64,000 bases of DNA from CAZYFH01 sp965249175 (GCA_965249175.1 OZ252227.1:310001-374000), one strand, 5' to 3'. Positions 8,470 to 17,421 are shown, counted from the stretch's first letter. The notes: a model not told the origin generated them from the sequence alone. Program-made: numbers and translations.

Positions 8470-8490
8470 TATATTACGTCACGTAATATA
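8470..8490. promoter_or_regulatory. Perfect 21-bp palindromic operator between doxX-like gene and padR
   Basis: Arm TATATTACGT (8470-8479) and its exact complement ACGTAATATA (8481-8490) surround a central C. It occupies the 48-base divergent gap, 11 bases from the DoxX start and 17 from the regulator start. It is strikingly AT-rich against a high-GC background. It is best explained as the binding site of the adjacent PadR protein, controlling both genes. Confidence 0.75.
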
Positions 8491-8507
8491 CGATACGGAT
8501 CCGACGC

Positions 8508-9062
8508 GTGCTCGTCAACGGGGGCGTTGGGCTGACGCTCACCAGCCTCGAGTACGTCGTGCTGGCCCAGCTCAACCGCAGGGCCCGCAGCGGATACGAG
8601 CTCGGCAAGGCACTGGACGGAACACCAATGGGAGCCTTTTCCAGCAGTCCCGGCTCCATCTATCCCACCCTGAACCGATTGGAGGCGGCGAAGCTGGTTC
8701 GGCGCAAGGAAAGTCCGCGTGGCCGGCGCCCACGTCGGGAGTTCCATCTCACGGCCAAAGGCCGGCGATGGCTCGCGACGTGGATCCGGGCGCCCGTCAC
8801 GCCGGGAGATCTGTTACGCCGGCCGGGTGTGCTCGCGCTGCGGTACTCTTTCACCGTCTCCAAGGAGGAGCGGGCAACGCTCCTGCGGCGTCACGTGCGC
8901 GCCGCGCGTGAGGGTCGCGACAGCTACGCACGGGTCGTGAACGAAACCCGCCGCCACGCGGTCGACACCTCGCGGGGAGCGCTGCAGCTGGCCCGCGACC
9001 TGCTGGCCACACACCTCACGTGGGCCGAGCGCGAGCTTCGACGCGTGACACGGCGGGCGTGA
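8508..9062 (+). CDS. PadR-family regulator, long form (PadR-s1/Vir-type C-terminal domain)
   Basis: A 184-aa protein. N-terminal winged helix: LTSLEYVVLAQLNRRARSGY, then SSSPGSIYPTLNRLEAAKLV, and the wing EFHLTAKGRRWL. The C-terminal helical half (ALRYSFTVSKEERATLLRRH onward) is the effector/dimerisation domain of longer PadR proteins. The start is GTG 8508; no ATG is available upstream in frame. It is divergent from the DoxX gene with a palindromic site between them, the classic autoregulated PadR arrangement. The effector ligand is unknown. Confidence 0.9.
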   Translation: MLVNGGVGLTLTSLEYVVLAQLNRRARSGYELGKALDGTPMGAFSSSPGSIYPTLNRLEAAKLVRRKESPRGRRPRREFHLTAKGRRWLATWIRAPVTPGDLLRRPGVLALRYSFTVSKEERATLLRRHVRAAREGRDSYARVVNETRRHAVDTSRGALQLARDLLATHLTWAERELRRVTRRA

Positions 9063-9065
9063 TTC

Positions 9066-9201
9066 GGGTCCGCCTCGCGAAGGTTCGTCGCGCTGAGGTT
9101 CGACTTGTCGACATCAGGCCGAAACTCCGGGTGCTCCTTCCTCCACACCTTCCACTCCGTGACTCCCGCCTGAGGATCGCCAAGTGTTCAGCGTTCGGCA
9201 T
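9066..9201 (-). pseudogene. N-terminal fragment of a pentapeptide-repeat protein, frameshifted
   Basis: From ATG 9201 the minus strand reads MPNAEHLAILR. After one lost base in a G run near 9165 it continues in the next frame as GVTEWKVWRKEHPEFRPDVD and KSNLSATNLREADP. This is the standard opening of pentapeptide-repeat proteins (HLAIL..GVxxWNxWR..P..RPDL..ANL). It ends at the tail of the padR gene, so all repeats beyond the first are missing. It is a broken remnant, not a working gene. Confidence 0.6.
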
Positions 9202-9262
9202 TCAGTTCACCTCCACCTGGCGTTACTGCGCGCCGCGTCCGCGAGTTCCGGTCGCCGTGATG

Positions 9263-9405
9263 GTCGCGGGCCGTGAGGGCGCGCCGGATGGCAGGTGGGA
9301 TGGTCCGCGTCTTGCGGCCGACATCGAGCACCGCGCCCTCCGGCCCGTGACGCATGTGCACCGTGGCGGCATCGCACGCCAGGCGTCGCGACGTTCCCGC
9401 GGGAA
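9263..9405 (-). pseudogene. DUF222/HNH endonuclease, copy 2, internal fragment left of the intron
   Basis: This is the paralogous counterpart of the piece at 4828-4946: IPAGTSRRLACDAATVHMRH and RTIPPAIRRAL are present. Similarity stops at about 9263, before the HNH domain, so the nuclease motif is absent here. Only three or so differences from copy 1 were seen over about 140 bases, much closer than the fragment on the other side of the intron. Confidence 0.8.
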
Positions 9406-9985
9406 TTGCGCCAGGTAAAGCCTGGAGAGAGGGGAAGCCATGTAGCTCTTACGACATGACGGAAACTTTCTAGAGGAACCCAGCAGGTGGAAATCCTGTC
9501 CCGGCAAAGGGTAGGCACCAGCCGGAACCGAGTGTTGCGTGGTCCGGGGGCGACCCCGGCTGCGAAGCGTACACAGGGCGTGTGCAGGCCGCGTGATTGA
9601 GCCTCGAAAGGAAACTGATTGCGGAGCCGACGCCGTTTTCTGAGCGGAAGGCAGCATCGTACGGCCCGCCGTGGCCAGGGTCGTGGGGTCCGCCGGGGTC
9701 GAAGAGCGGGGCATGTACACAGGGGGGTTCCCCAGGAACCTGGGAGGTCTCGTGCTCTCCATCCTGGAGAAGCGGTCGACGGGCGCCGCTGAAGAAATGG
9801 TCCGGGCCCTGGACGCGTGACGCCCATGCGGGCAGGGAGCGAAGGAAGAGGCGTCAGGATGGCACCGCCGAGCGAAGGCAACGAAGCGACGCGGGGAGGC
9901 GAGACGTCGGAGCCTCTGCATAGTACCGGTGAAGTGGGGGAACCCACCCCAGGGGACCCCATGGAGGGAAGGCGGAGGTCGGACT

Positions 9986-11341
9986 ATGGAACTTCCGGAG
10001 GGACAGATGCCACGGACATCGAGCCGTGAAACCATCTCAACGAAACAAGGGAAGATAGCGACCCTGGCGAGGCAGACGCCAAAGCAGGTGCTCACGACGC
10101 TGGCCCACCTCATCGACGTGGGCTGGCTCCGGGAGGCGTATCGTCGCACGCGCAAGCGTGGCGCGGCGGGGGTGGACGGGGTGACGGCGGCGCAGTATGA
10201 GACCGCGTTGGAGGCGAATCTGACCAGCTTGCTGGCCCGGTTCAAGTCCGGCCGGTATCAGGCGCCGGCCGTGCGTCGGGTACACATCCCCAAAGCGGGT
10301 GCGGGCAATCAGACACGCCCTATTGGCATTCCGACGCTGGAGGACAAAGTCCTGCAGCGCGCGGTGGTCATGGCGTTGGACCCGATCTATGAACAGGACT
10401 TTCTGCCCTGCTCGTACGGGTTCCGGCCGGGGCGTCGTGCGCACCACGCGCTCGAGGCGGCGTGGCGAGGGCTCATGGACATCGGGGGAGGGTGGGTGGT
10501 CGACCTTGACATCCAGCACTTCTTCGACAGCGTCGACCATGCGCAGCTGCGGCAGGTGCTGGACCAACGGGTGCGTGACGGCGTGCTGCGGCGCGCCATC
10601 GGGAAGTGGCTACGAGCCGGCGTCATGGAAGAGGGCCAGGTCTGGTATCCGGACCAGGGCACTCCCCAGGGCGGCGTGGTCAGCCCGCTGCTTTCGAACG
10701 TCTTCCTCCACGAAGTCCTGGACACCTGGTTTGACCAGTGTGTCTGCCCGCGCCTGCGGGGGCGTGCCTTCTTGGTGCGCTACGCCGACGATGCGGTGCT
10801 GGGCTTCGAATACGAGGACGACGCGCGGCGGGTACTGGCCGTGCTCCCGAAACGTTTCGGGAAGTACGGTCTGACCCTCCACCCGGAGAAGACGCGACTG
10901 GTGGACTTCCACCGGCCGCGGCGGGGGGCCCACCCGGACCCGGGCCAGGCCTTCGACCTCCTGGGCTTTACCCACTTCTGGGGGCGGTCCCGGACGGGCC
11001 GCTGGGTGGTGCGGCGCACGACGGCCTCCGGTCGTCTCAGTCGGGCGCTGCAGCGCATTGGTCGGTGGTGCCGAGTCCACCGGCATCAACGCGTGGCGGA
11101 CCAACAGGCGGGGCTGAATCAGCAACTGCGCGGTCACTACCAGTATTACGGCGTGACCGGCAATGCGCGCGCGTTAGCCAACTTCCACCGGCAGGTTGAA
11201 CGCCGGTGGCGGACCTGGCTGAGTCGGCGCTCGCGAACAGCCCACCTGACCTGGGAGGCGTTTCGGCGTCTTCTGCGCCACTATCCGCTCACCCCACCGC
11301 GTGTCGTACACAGCATCTACCGTCGCGCAGCGAACCCGTAG
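9986..11341 (+). CDS. ltrA: Group II intron reverse transcriptase/maturase, copy 2
   Basis: The 451-aa product appears identical to the RT at 5527-6882: RT blocks, YADD and thumb region intact, no endonuclease domain. With both copies uninterrupted, either could supply maturase in trans. The start ATG 9986 corresponds to ATG 5527 and has the same GGAGG ribosome site. Confidence 0.93.
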   Translation: MELPEGQMPRTSSRETISTKQGKIATLARQTPKQVLTTLAHLIDVGWLREAYRRTRKRGAAGVDGVTAAQYETALEANLTSLLARFKSGRYQAPAVRRVHIPKAGAGNQTRPIGIPTLEDKVLQRAVVMALDPIYEQDFLPCSYGFRPGRRAHHALEAAWRGLMDIGGGWVVDLDIQHFFDSVDHAQLRQVLDQRVRDGVLRRAIGKWLRAGVMEEGQVWYPDQGTPQGGVVSPLLSNVFLHEVLDTWFDQCVCPRLRGRAFLVRYADDAVLGFEYEDDARRVLAVLPKRFGKYGLTLHPEKTRLVDFHRPRRGAHPDPGQAFDLLGFTHFWGRSRTGRWVVRRTTASGRLSRALQRIGRWCRVHRHQRVADQQAGLNQQLRGHYQYYGVTGNARALANFHRQVERRWRTWLSRRSRTAHLTWEAFRRLLRHYPLTPPRVVHSIYRRAANP

Positions 11342-11347
11342 ACCGAG

Positions 11348-11416
11348 GAGCCGGATGCCTGAATTGGGCACGTCCGGATCTGTGGGAGCCCCGGGAGGGT
11401 AACTTCCCGGGGCCAC
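11348..11416 (+). ncRNA. Group II intron domains V and VI, copy 2
   Basis: Identical to 6889-6957: a domain V hairpin starting GAGCCGG with an AGC triad and two-base bulge, then a GC-rich domain VI hairpin ending in AC at 11415-11416. Both introns therefore keep their catalytic core. Confidence 0.8.
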
Positions 11417-11645
11417 CCGGCCGCATGGACCGTCCTCCAGCGCCGACTGCCCGGTCCCGGCGTCGTCTGCCAGCACTTGGGCATCGACATGAACCACGAC
11501 CTCGTAGGGATCGGCGCTGTGCCCGCTGCCGAGGTTGGCAGCCAGGGCACTCTCGGCGACGACGCCGAGCGCGTCGGCGCGTCGCTGACCGGCGGTGACC
11601 TCACCCGTGGCGATGTCGACACCCGCCGCCTCGTTCCGGAGTGAG
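11417..11645 (-). pseudogene. DUF222/HNH endonuclease, copy 2, fragment right of the intron
   Basis: The minus strand reads RNEAAGVDIATGEVTAGQRR, then ADALGVVAESALAANL, then LEDGPCGR at the intron. It aligns to copy 1 at roughly 87 percent over the first 130 or so bases (hand count, 16 differences). It is cut off at about 11645, where sequence shared with 7670 onward begins. Copy 2 thus keeps only a middle slice of the gene. Confidence 0.78.
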
Positions 11646-11688
11646 GGCCCCCGACGCGCGCCGTAGATGACCCCTGGAGGACGGGCTG

Positions 11689-13888
11689 CTAGCTGGCGAG
11701 GGCGACGTCGATCCCGAGGCGCCGCCGTTTGAGGAACAGGCCCTTGCGTGAGAGCCCGAGCAGGCGCGCGGCTGTGTTGACACGACCATCGGCCACGTTG
11801 AACGCGCGTGTGATCAACGCGCGTTCAACCGCCTCGACGGCGGCCGCGAGCGTCTGGTCCGTGCTGATGGCAACCTGCTGGGACGGGGGCGTGTCATCCG
11901 CGACCGACTCCGCAAGCTGCCGGCCTGACTCGAGCAACTCGGGAGACAGCTGTTCCGCCGTAATGGTCGCCGCTCCGTTCGACAACGCGACGGCACGACG
12001 GATCTCGTTCGACAATTGGCGGACGTTGCCGGGCCACTCGTAGAGCAGCATGCACTTCAGCGCCGTGTCCGTCATTCGGAGACGTGGCCGGCTGTCCGCC
12101 TTGCCGTGCAGACGCAGGAAGTGCTGTACCAGCGACGGAATATCCTCGCGCCGTTCGCGCAGCGGGGGAATCCTGAGTCGGATGATGTTCAAGCGAAAGA
12201 AAAGGTCCTCTCGGAAGCGGCCTTCCTGGACTCGCTGATCGAGGTCCGCGTTCGTGGCCGCGATGACACGGATATCTACCTCGATCGGCCGTGCTTCGCC
12301 GATGGGGTGGATCTCGTTGCGTTCGAGAAAGCGAAGCAGCTTGGGCTGCACCTGGAGGTCGAGCTCACCGATCTCGTCGAGCAACAAGGTCCCACCGGCC
12401 GCGGTGCGCACGACCCCTGGTGCGCTCTCATGCGCCCCGGTAAACGAACCACGACGATGGCCGAAGAGCTGGCTGTCGACCATGTCGCGCGGCGCGCCGG
12501 TGCAGTTGTAGGGCATGAAGCTCTTGCGAGCGCGGCCCGAGTGTCGATGAATGAGGCGCGCGATAATCTCTTTGCCGGTTCCGGACTCGCCAGTGATCAG
12601 GATCGGGAGATCGCTCGGTGCGGCCTGCTTGGCGATCTTGATGAGTCGACGCATGCTTGGTGACGTAAATACCCCGTCCTCGTTCGCAGATGCTTCCAGT
12701 GGCCAGAGCGACGACCGCGCGCGCTCCTCTCGCTTGTAGGTCTCCAGCGCGACGAGTCCATCGGCATGGCTTCTGATCGCCTGGGCGAGCATCCTTGGCT
12801 CGAGCTCGTCGACCGGCTGCACGACGAGACTGAGATCGTCGTCCAGCCATTTGCCGCAGGGAACGATGATCGCGTCGCCGGCGTGCTTGGCGCTACGAAG
12901 CGCCTCGGCGGCCGACCACCCCTCGTGGGCTCTCGCATCGATGGGGCGACCGTCGCGGCTCGACACGATTGCCAGCGCCCGCGCGCAACCGGCGCGTCTG
13001 AGCAGAATGAACAGCTCCTGGGCAAAGAGTTGCGGGTGTGAAGCCAATCGCGATAGCGGTGTGAGGTCGGAGATGCTCGGCATATCGAGGGGACCGGGAG
13101 ACGCGATGGGCCGCGAGGTGCTCCCGGGCAGCGTCTTTTCGATGATTGGCGTCAAGTCCCACGGTTTCTCAGCGAGCTTGCGCCGCAGACTTTCGTCCTC
13201 CGGCTTCATCGTTCGCACATAGCTGATGGCTGCGTCTCTGCGTGCTCCGGTTTCGCCAACTTCCGCAAGAAGTCGCAGAGCCCGTTCGAAGTGACGACGC
13301 AGGCGGCCTCTGGTGCTTGTGGAGGCCAGTACGGTTGCTCGCGCCCGCTCAAGTTCGCCGAGCACACTGATCGTTGCCCCAGAGTTCGTGTCGAAGGCTC
13401 CCGTCACCAGTTCCTCGGCCGACTCCCTCTTTCCGAGGGCGTGGTACGCATCGGCGGCCAGACACCTGAGAGAGAGCCCGACAAGTCGGTACTCATACTT
13501 TTCGCACCGCTTGATTCCATCCTCGCTCGTCTTGAGAAAGTCGACCCAGGCTCCCTGATCGCGCTCGAGGCGAGCGCGAGTTAGGGACGAGGCAACCGAT
13601 TCCCATGACGGAGGACGAGCCGGCCCTACCAGCGCTACGTCGTCAAGCTCGCTAAGGTATTTCCGGCACAGCGAGTGCCTGGAGGTGTAGAGACTAACCT
13701 GAGCCAGCGTCTCTAATAATGCCACTCTGAAGTTCGCGATTCGACAAGACAACGCCAGTCCACGATGGCACAAGTTCTCTGACTCGTCGAGATCTCCCCG
13801 CAGGAGCTCAAGATAGGCCAGATTTGTGATTGAGCCCATCCGAGTTCGCATGTGACCGGAAAGCGCCGACTGCTCCATCGCCGCCTCG
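11689..13888 (-). CDS. Sigma-54-dependent transcriptional activator, N-terminus truncated by an IS
   Basis: The product has a helical TPR-like N-terminal part (LAYLELLRGDLDESENLCHR and following) and a middle sensory region. The AAA+ domain has GESGTGKE (Walker A), RRGSFTGAHESAPG (a GSFTGA variant of the sigma-54-contacting GAFTGA loop), TLLLDEIGELD (Walker B) and the WPGNVRQL sensor region. A Fis-type helix-turn-helix ends the protein (NTAARLLGLSRKGLFLKRRR). Such proteins drive RNA polymerase-sigma-54 open-complex formation. The gene is cut at 13888/13889 by an IS256-family element. The ORF runs on to 13995 only through IS sequence, so its original start is lost; ATG 13878 could act as a substitute. 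Whether the shortened protein is made is unknown. Confidence 0.88.
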
Positions 13889-15323
13889 GAGATATAACCA
13901 GAAGTTGTGGATCGGCAGTCTGAAGAAGGCGGCGTATCCTTTCGCGTGAGCAACGCGAAAACTCCGGCTGGCAGGCCGGTGAAAGGAGCCGCCACCCATG
14001 CTGAAGGTACTCGACAACGATGGAGCAGACAACGAAGTTCCGCCGGAAGAGCGCGGTGCGCAGACGGTGGACGAGCTGGCCCGGGAGGGAGCCCGGCGGA
14101 TGTTGATGACGGCCCTGGCGGTGGAGGTCGGGCAGTACATCGAGGCCCACGGCGAGGAGCGGGACGCGCGGGGACGCCGGCTGGTCGTTCGGAATGGTCG
14201 GGCCCAGGCGCGGAAGGTGACGTGCGGGGCAGGTACGCTCGAGGTGCATGCTCCTCGGGTGAACGACAAAAGGGTCAACGGCGCGGGCCAGCGGGAGCGG
14301 TTCACGAGTCGGATCTTGCCCCCCTACATGCGTCGCTCGCCCAAGGTGGCGGAGGTGCTGCCGATCCTCTATCTGCGCGGTCTGTCGACGGGCGATTTCC
14401 GCGAAGCGCTGCCGGTGCTATTGGGGGATGACGCGGCCGGCCTCAGCGCGACCAACATCGCGCGCCTCACGGCGGTGTGGGAAGAGGACTACCGGCGGTT
14501 CCGCCAGCGGGACCTGGCCGATCGTGACTACGTGTACGTGTGGGTCGACGGCATCCATTTCAACATCCGGCTCGAGGACGATCGGCTCTGTACGCTGGTG
14601 ATCATCGGCGTACGGCCCGATGGGACCAAGAAGCTCGTGGCCCTGGAGGACGGCTACCGCGAGAGCACCGACAGCTGGGCGACGGTGCTGCGGGACCTCC
14701 AGCGGCGCGGCATGCGGGCCCCGGTGGGGGCGGTCGGCGACGGCGCCCTGGGTTTCTGGGCGGCCGTGCGCGACGTGTGGCCGGACACGCGAGAGCTCCG
14801 CGACTGGTGTCACAAGATGGGCAACGTGCTCGACAAATTGCCAAAGCGATTACAGCCGAAAGCGAAGCGCGCGCTCCGCGAGATCATGTACGCCGAGACG
14901 CGGGCACACGCCGAGGAGGCCATGGACGTCTTCATCGCCGAGTACGAGGCCAAGTACCCGAAGGCGGCGGCGTGCCTGGACGCAGACCGCGACCGCCTCC
15001 TCACGCACTTTGCCCTGCCAGCTGAGCATTGGCAGCACGTGCGCACGAGCAACGTCATCGAGTCGCCATTCGCCACGGTCCGACTCCGGCAGCGCGTGAC
15101 CAAAGGCGCGGGCTCGCGCACCAAGGGCCTGTTGATGGCCTACAAGCTGCTCGAGATGGCACAGCAGCGCTGGCGTCGGCTCAATGGCGCGCATCTGCTG
15201 CCACTCGTCCGCGCCGGCGTGACGTTCATTGACGGGGTACAGCAGGAGCGAAACAACGAGGGAGATCGGAAGGTGGCCGCCTGATCACGCTGATGACCGA
15301 TCCACAACATTTGACAATATCTC
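13889..15323 (+). mobile_element. IS256-family insertion sequence, copy A (1435 bp), no target duplication
   Basis: The ends are GAGATATAACCAGAAG... on the left and the inverted repeat GAGATATTGTCAAATG... on the right, sharing GAGATAT and GTTGTGGATCGG. The length matches copy B (42636-44070) exactly and the sequence looks identical. The nine bases outside each end differ (GCCGCCTCG left, CAGGAACCG right), so there is no target-site duplication. The two flanks belong to unrelated genes: a sigma-54 regulator and a kinase N-terminus. This implies recombination between IS copies rather than simple insertion. A small hairpin (TTTCGCGT / ACGCGAAA) precedes the transposase. Confidence 0.93.
13998..15284 (+). 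CDS. IS256-family transposase, copy A
   Basis: A 428-aa intact Mutator/IS256 transposase. The DDE residues lie in YVWVDGIHFNI, GAVGDGALGFW and TSNVIESPFATVR, with a LRDWCHKMGNVLDKLP Cys/His block between the second Asp and the Glu. The start ATG 13998 has AAAGGAG about 10 bases upstream. Identical to the copy at 42745-44031, so both are potentially active. It differs clearly from the transposase at 2892-4172, which belongs to another IS256 subgroup. Confidence 0.96.
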   Translation: MLKVLDNDGADNEVPPEERGAQTVDELAREGARRMLMTALAVEVGQYIEAHGEERDARGRRLVVRNGRAQARKVTCGAGTLEVHAPRVNDKRVNGAGQRERFTSRILPPYMRRSPKVAEVLPILYLRGLSTGDFREALPVLLGDDAAGLSATNIARLTAVWEEDYRRFRQRDLADRDYVYVWVDGIHFNIRLEDDRLCTLVIIGVRPDGTKKLVALEDGYRESTDSWATVLRDLQRRGMRAPVGAVGDGALGFWAAVRDVWPDTRELRDWCHKMGNVLDKLPKRLQPKAKRALREIMYAETRAHAEEAMDVFIAEYEAKYPKAAACLDADRDRLLTHFALPAEHWQHVRTSNVIESPFATVRLRQRVTKGAGSRTKGLLMAYKLLEMAQQRWRRLNGAHLLPLVRAGVTFIDGVQQERNNEGDRKVAA

Positions 15324-15495
15324 CAGGAACCGAAGGGATTCTTACTGTGGCCGAGCCACTGACCAGCGTGAGCGCTGCCAGAATTAGCCACTGATAGCCA
15401 ACGGGGTCGCTCGCCAAGCCGTACATCGAGTGAGCGATCGCCGCTACACCGAATGCGAACACAACCCCGACGTAGACTCGTACGTTGGTTGGCAT
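15324..15495 (-). pseudogene. N-terminal fragment of a membrane histidine kinase (paralogue of 22072-24352)
   Basis: From ATG 15495 the minus strand reads VRVYVGVVFAFGVAAIAH and YQWLILAALTLVSGSATVRI, then PSVP, where the IS begins. This aligns with the start of the kinase at 22072 (KAYVGVVVAAGTVLIVLALV, LLLAALTLLSGPFSIRVPST), the first two helices of its membrane sensor region. Everything after residue 57 is absent. It lies downstream of a subtilase gene on the same strand, as the intact kinase does. Confidence 0.75.
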
Positions 15496-15626
15496 CTACG
15501 CTCTTGATGACATCAGCTCGGTCGCATAGAGCTCAGGCGTTTGTGCGGGGTTCTTTAGACCCAAACAATGATCGTCTGCATCGCGTGCCTCCTTCGACTA
15601 GTTGTTGATCGAATTACGACGTCATA

Positions 15627-15878
15627 CCAGACGAACGTCTCACCCCAGACGGCGTCTCCCCCCAGACGAGGGTCTCGCCCCAGACGAGGGTCTCCCCCCA
15701 GACGAGGGTCTCCCCCCAGACGAGGGTCTCGCCCCAGACGAGGGTCTCGCCCCAGACAAGGGTCTCGCCCCAGACGAGGGTCTCTCCCCAGACGAGGGTC
15801 TCTCCCCAGACGAGGGTCTCGCCCCAGACGAGCGTGTCCCCCCCAGACAAGGGTCTCACCGGAGACGAGCGTCTCGCT
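15627..15878. repeat. 18-bp tandem repeat (about 14 units) encoding WGETLV on the minus strand
   Basis: Units of CCAGACGAGGGTCTCGCC with small variations run head to tail. On the minus strand each unit encodes the hexapeptide W-G-E-T-L-V, ten or more times in one frame. Each unit also contains the inverted repeat AGAC-N4-GTCT. One unit is 17 bases long (the second, near 15650) and one C run is a base longer (near 15839-15845), so the frame shifts at both ends. It corresponds to the L-L-W-G-D-R repeats at the end of the paralogous subtilase (21718-22010) and is best read as the decayed C-terminal repeat domain of the subtilase at 16006-17421. Confidence 0.85.
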
Positions 15879-16005
15879 CCCTACAGGGTGACCGGCAGTC
15901 GGATGCCGGGGACTAGCGCTGCTCGCGCGGGACGGTTTGCTGGGTGGGCTGGCGGTACCGCCCAATCTTAGCACAGCGTTGTTCGCAGAGATCGCGTGCT
16001 TCAGG

Positions 16006-17421
16006 TCATACGAGCCGCGAATCTTGCCCCACCGCGGCTTCACCGAATCCCGGGGTGTTGCCCGCGAACACGAGGCCGGTGGCCTCTGTTGGCTCGCCAG
16101 CGATCTCGACAGGCGGGGTTGCGGCGATCGGGCCGGCCAATGCGGCGTAGAGCGCAGAGACGACGTTGACGCTGCCGGCTCCGGCCGCCGTGATGCCGGC
16201 GCCATCGACCGGTGACGCGGTCGCCTGTATCGCCACCTTGACCTGTGGCGGCGTCAATGCCGGATTGGCTTCGAGGAGCAGGGCGGCGACGCCGGAGACG
16301 ACGGCGGCCGCCATGCTGGTGCCGCTCAGCGCGAGGTAGCCGCCAGGCATCTGCTGCTCGGGGTAGCTCACCGGCAGATACGATCCGGCGGCCTGCGCCG
16401 ACACGATGCGGTTTCCGGGTGCGACGACGTCCGGCTTGATCAGGTAGTCGAACGCGGTCGGCCCTCGAGAGCTGAAGCTGGCGACAGCGTCGTCCGAGCG
16501 CTCGGCGGTGCCGAGCGTGTTCAGCGCACCGACGGTGACGGCGCTCGGCGCGCTGCCCGGCGAGGTAATGCCACCGATGATCGGCTCTCCGTCGTCGGTC
16601 CTACCCAGATTGCCGGCGGAGCAGACGACGACGAGACCGTGCGCGACGGCGCGCTCGACGGCATGCACCATCGGGTCGTTCTGATAGGTCTGGGTCACGG
16701 GCCCGCCCAACGAGAGGTTGAGCACGCGGATGGCGTATCGCTCCTTGTTGGCGATGGCCCAGTCGATGGCGGCAATGACGTTGCTGGCGTGTCCTCGCCC
16801 GTCCGCGTCCAGCACCCGCAGGTCGAGCAGGTGGGCCCCGGGCGCGACTCCGGGGTAGAGACCGTTTTCGGTCGCGGGCCGACCGGCGGCGATGCCCGCG
16901 GTGTGGGTGCCGTGACCGTATGCGTCGCCACCGTTACCGCTCGGATCGACGAAGTCGACGCTCGCGATGATGCGTCCACCGAGATCGGGATGCGCGCCGA
17001 TACCGGAGTCGAGCACGGCGATCCCGACACCCCGTCCGGTGACGCCGGCCGTGGTGGCGGTGCCGCCCCAGAGCTGATCGGCGCCGATGGCGGTGGTGCT
17101 GACGGCCATGCTCGCGTTGACGATCGCATCGGCCGAAATGTAGGCGTCGTCGAGCTCACGACGCAGGACGTCGAGCTGGCTGGTCGAGACCTCGACGACG
17201 CCGCCGATGCTGAGCTGCCGCGTGACCGGCACGTTGAAGCGGAGCGCGATCGCGCGTACGCGGTCGCGCGTGCCGTGCACGATGATGCGATGCGTGTCGG
17301 GCGCAAGGCGACTGAACCCTTGCTGCGCGGCGCCCGACGCGGGGAAGAACGCCACGAGCGCGGCCGCGGCGAGGGCGACAGAGACAACTCGGCCTATATG
17401 CCGATACGCAATACGAATCAC
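16006..17421 (-). CDS. Secreted subtilisin-like (S8) serine protease
   Basis: The start GTG 17421 was chosen because GGGAG lies just upstream and a signal peptide follows (about residues 1-33, VALAAAALVAFFPASGAAQQ). An I9-like propeptide (about 40-105) precedes the S8 domain. The catalytic residues are Asp138 (IAVLDSGIG), His170 (YGHGTHTAG) and Ser369 (LSGTSMAAAVVSG), with oxyanion Asn271 (SAGN). Length 471 aa. The ORF stops at 16006. The WGETLV repeats at 15627-15878 lie further on in other frames, so the C-terminal repeat domain has probably been lost through frameshifts. Divergent from the peptide-binding lipoprotein at 17894. Confidence 0.9.
   Translation of the reverse strand: MIRIAYRHIGRVVSVALAAAALVAFFPASGAAQQGFSRLAPDTHRIIVHGTRDRVRAIALRFNVPVTRQLSIGGVVEVSTSQLDVLRRELDDAYISADAIVNASMAVSTTAIGADQLWGGTATTAGVTGRGVGIAVLDSGIGAHPDLGGRIIASVDFVDPSGNGGDAYGHGTHTAGIAAGRPATENGLYPGVAPGAHLLDLRVLDADGRGHASNVIAAIDWAIANKERYAIRVLNLSLGGPVTQTYQNDPMVHAVERAVAHGLVVVCSAGNLGRTDDGEPIIGGITSPGSAPSAVTVGALNTLGTAERSDDAVASFSSRGPTAFDYLIKPDVVAPGNRIVSAQAAGSYLPVSYPEQQMPGGYLALSGTSMAAAVVSGVAALLLEANPALTPPQVKVAIQATASPVDGAGITAAGAGSVNVVSALYAALAGPIAATPPVEIAGEPTEATGLVFAGNTPGFGEAAVGQDSRLV

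Larger units (their letters stand above)
9406..11416 (+). mobile_element. Group II intron, copy 2
   Basis: Same element as at 4947-6957, offset by exactly 4459 bases. The only difference I found is one base: C at 9809 against T at 5350, in the ribozyme region. It sits at the homologous position of a second DUF222/HNH gene, again right after TTCCCGCGGGAA (9394-9405), and again antisense to the host. Ends were assigned as for copy 1. Confidence 0.85.

Noticed and set aside
13889..13995. IS-derived N-terminal extension of the sigma-54 regulator frame
   Set aside because: The 36 codons lie inside the IS left end and are antisense to its leader; they are not part of the original protein.
15627..15878. 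Regular short repeats that could suggest a CRISPR array
   Set aside because: The 18-base units are directly adjacent with no unique spacers, and they encode WGETLV in frame with a protease repeat domain. No cas gene is nearby.
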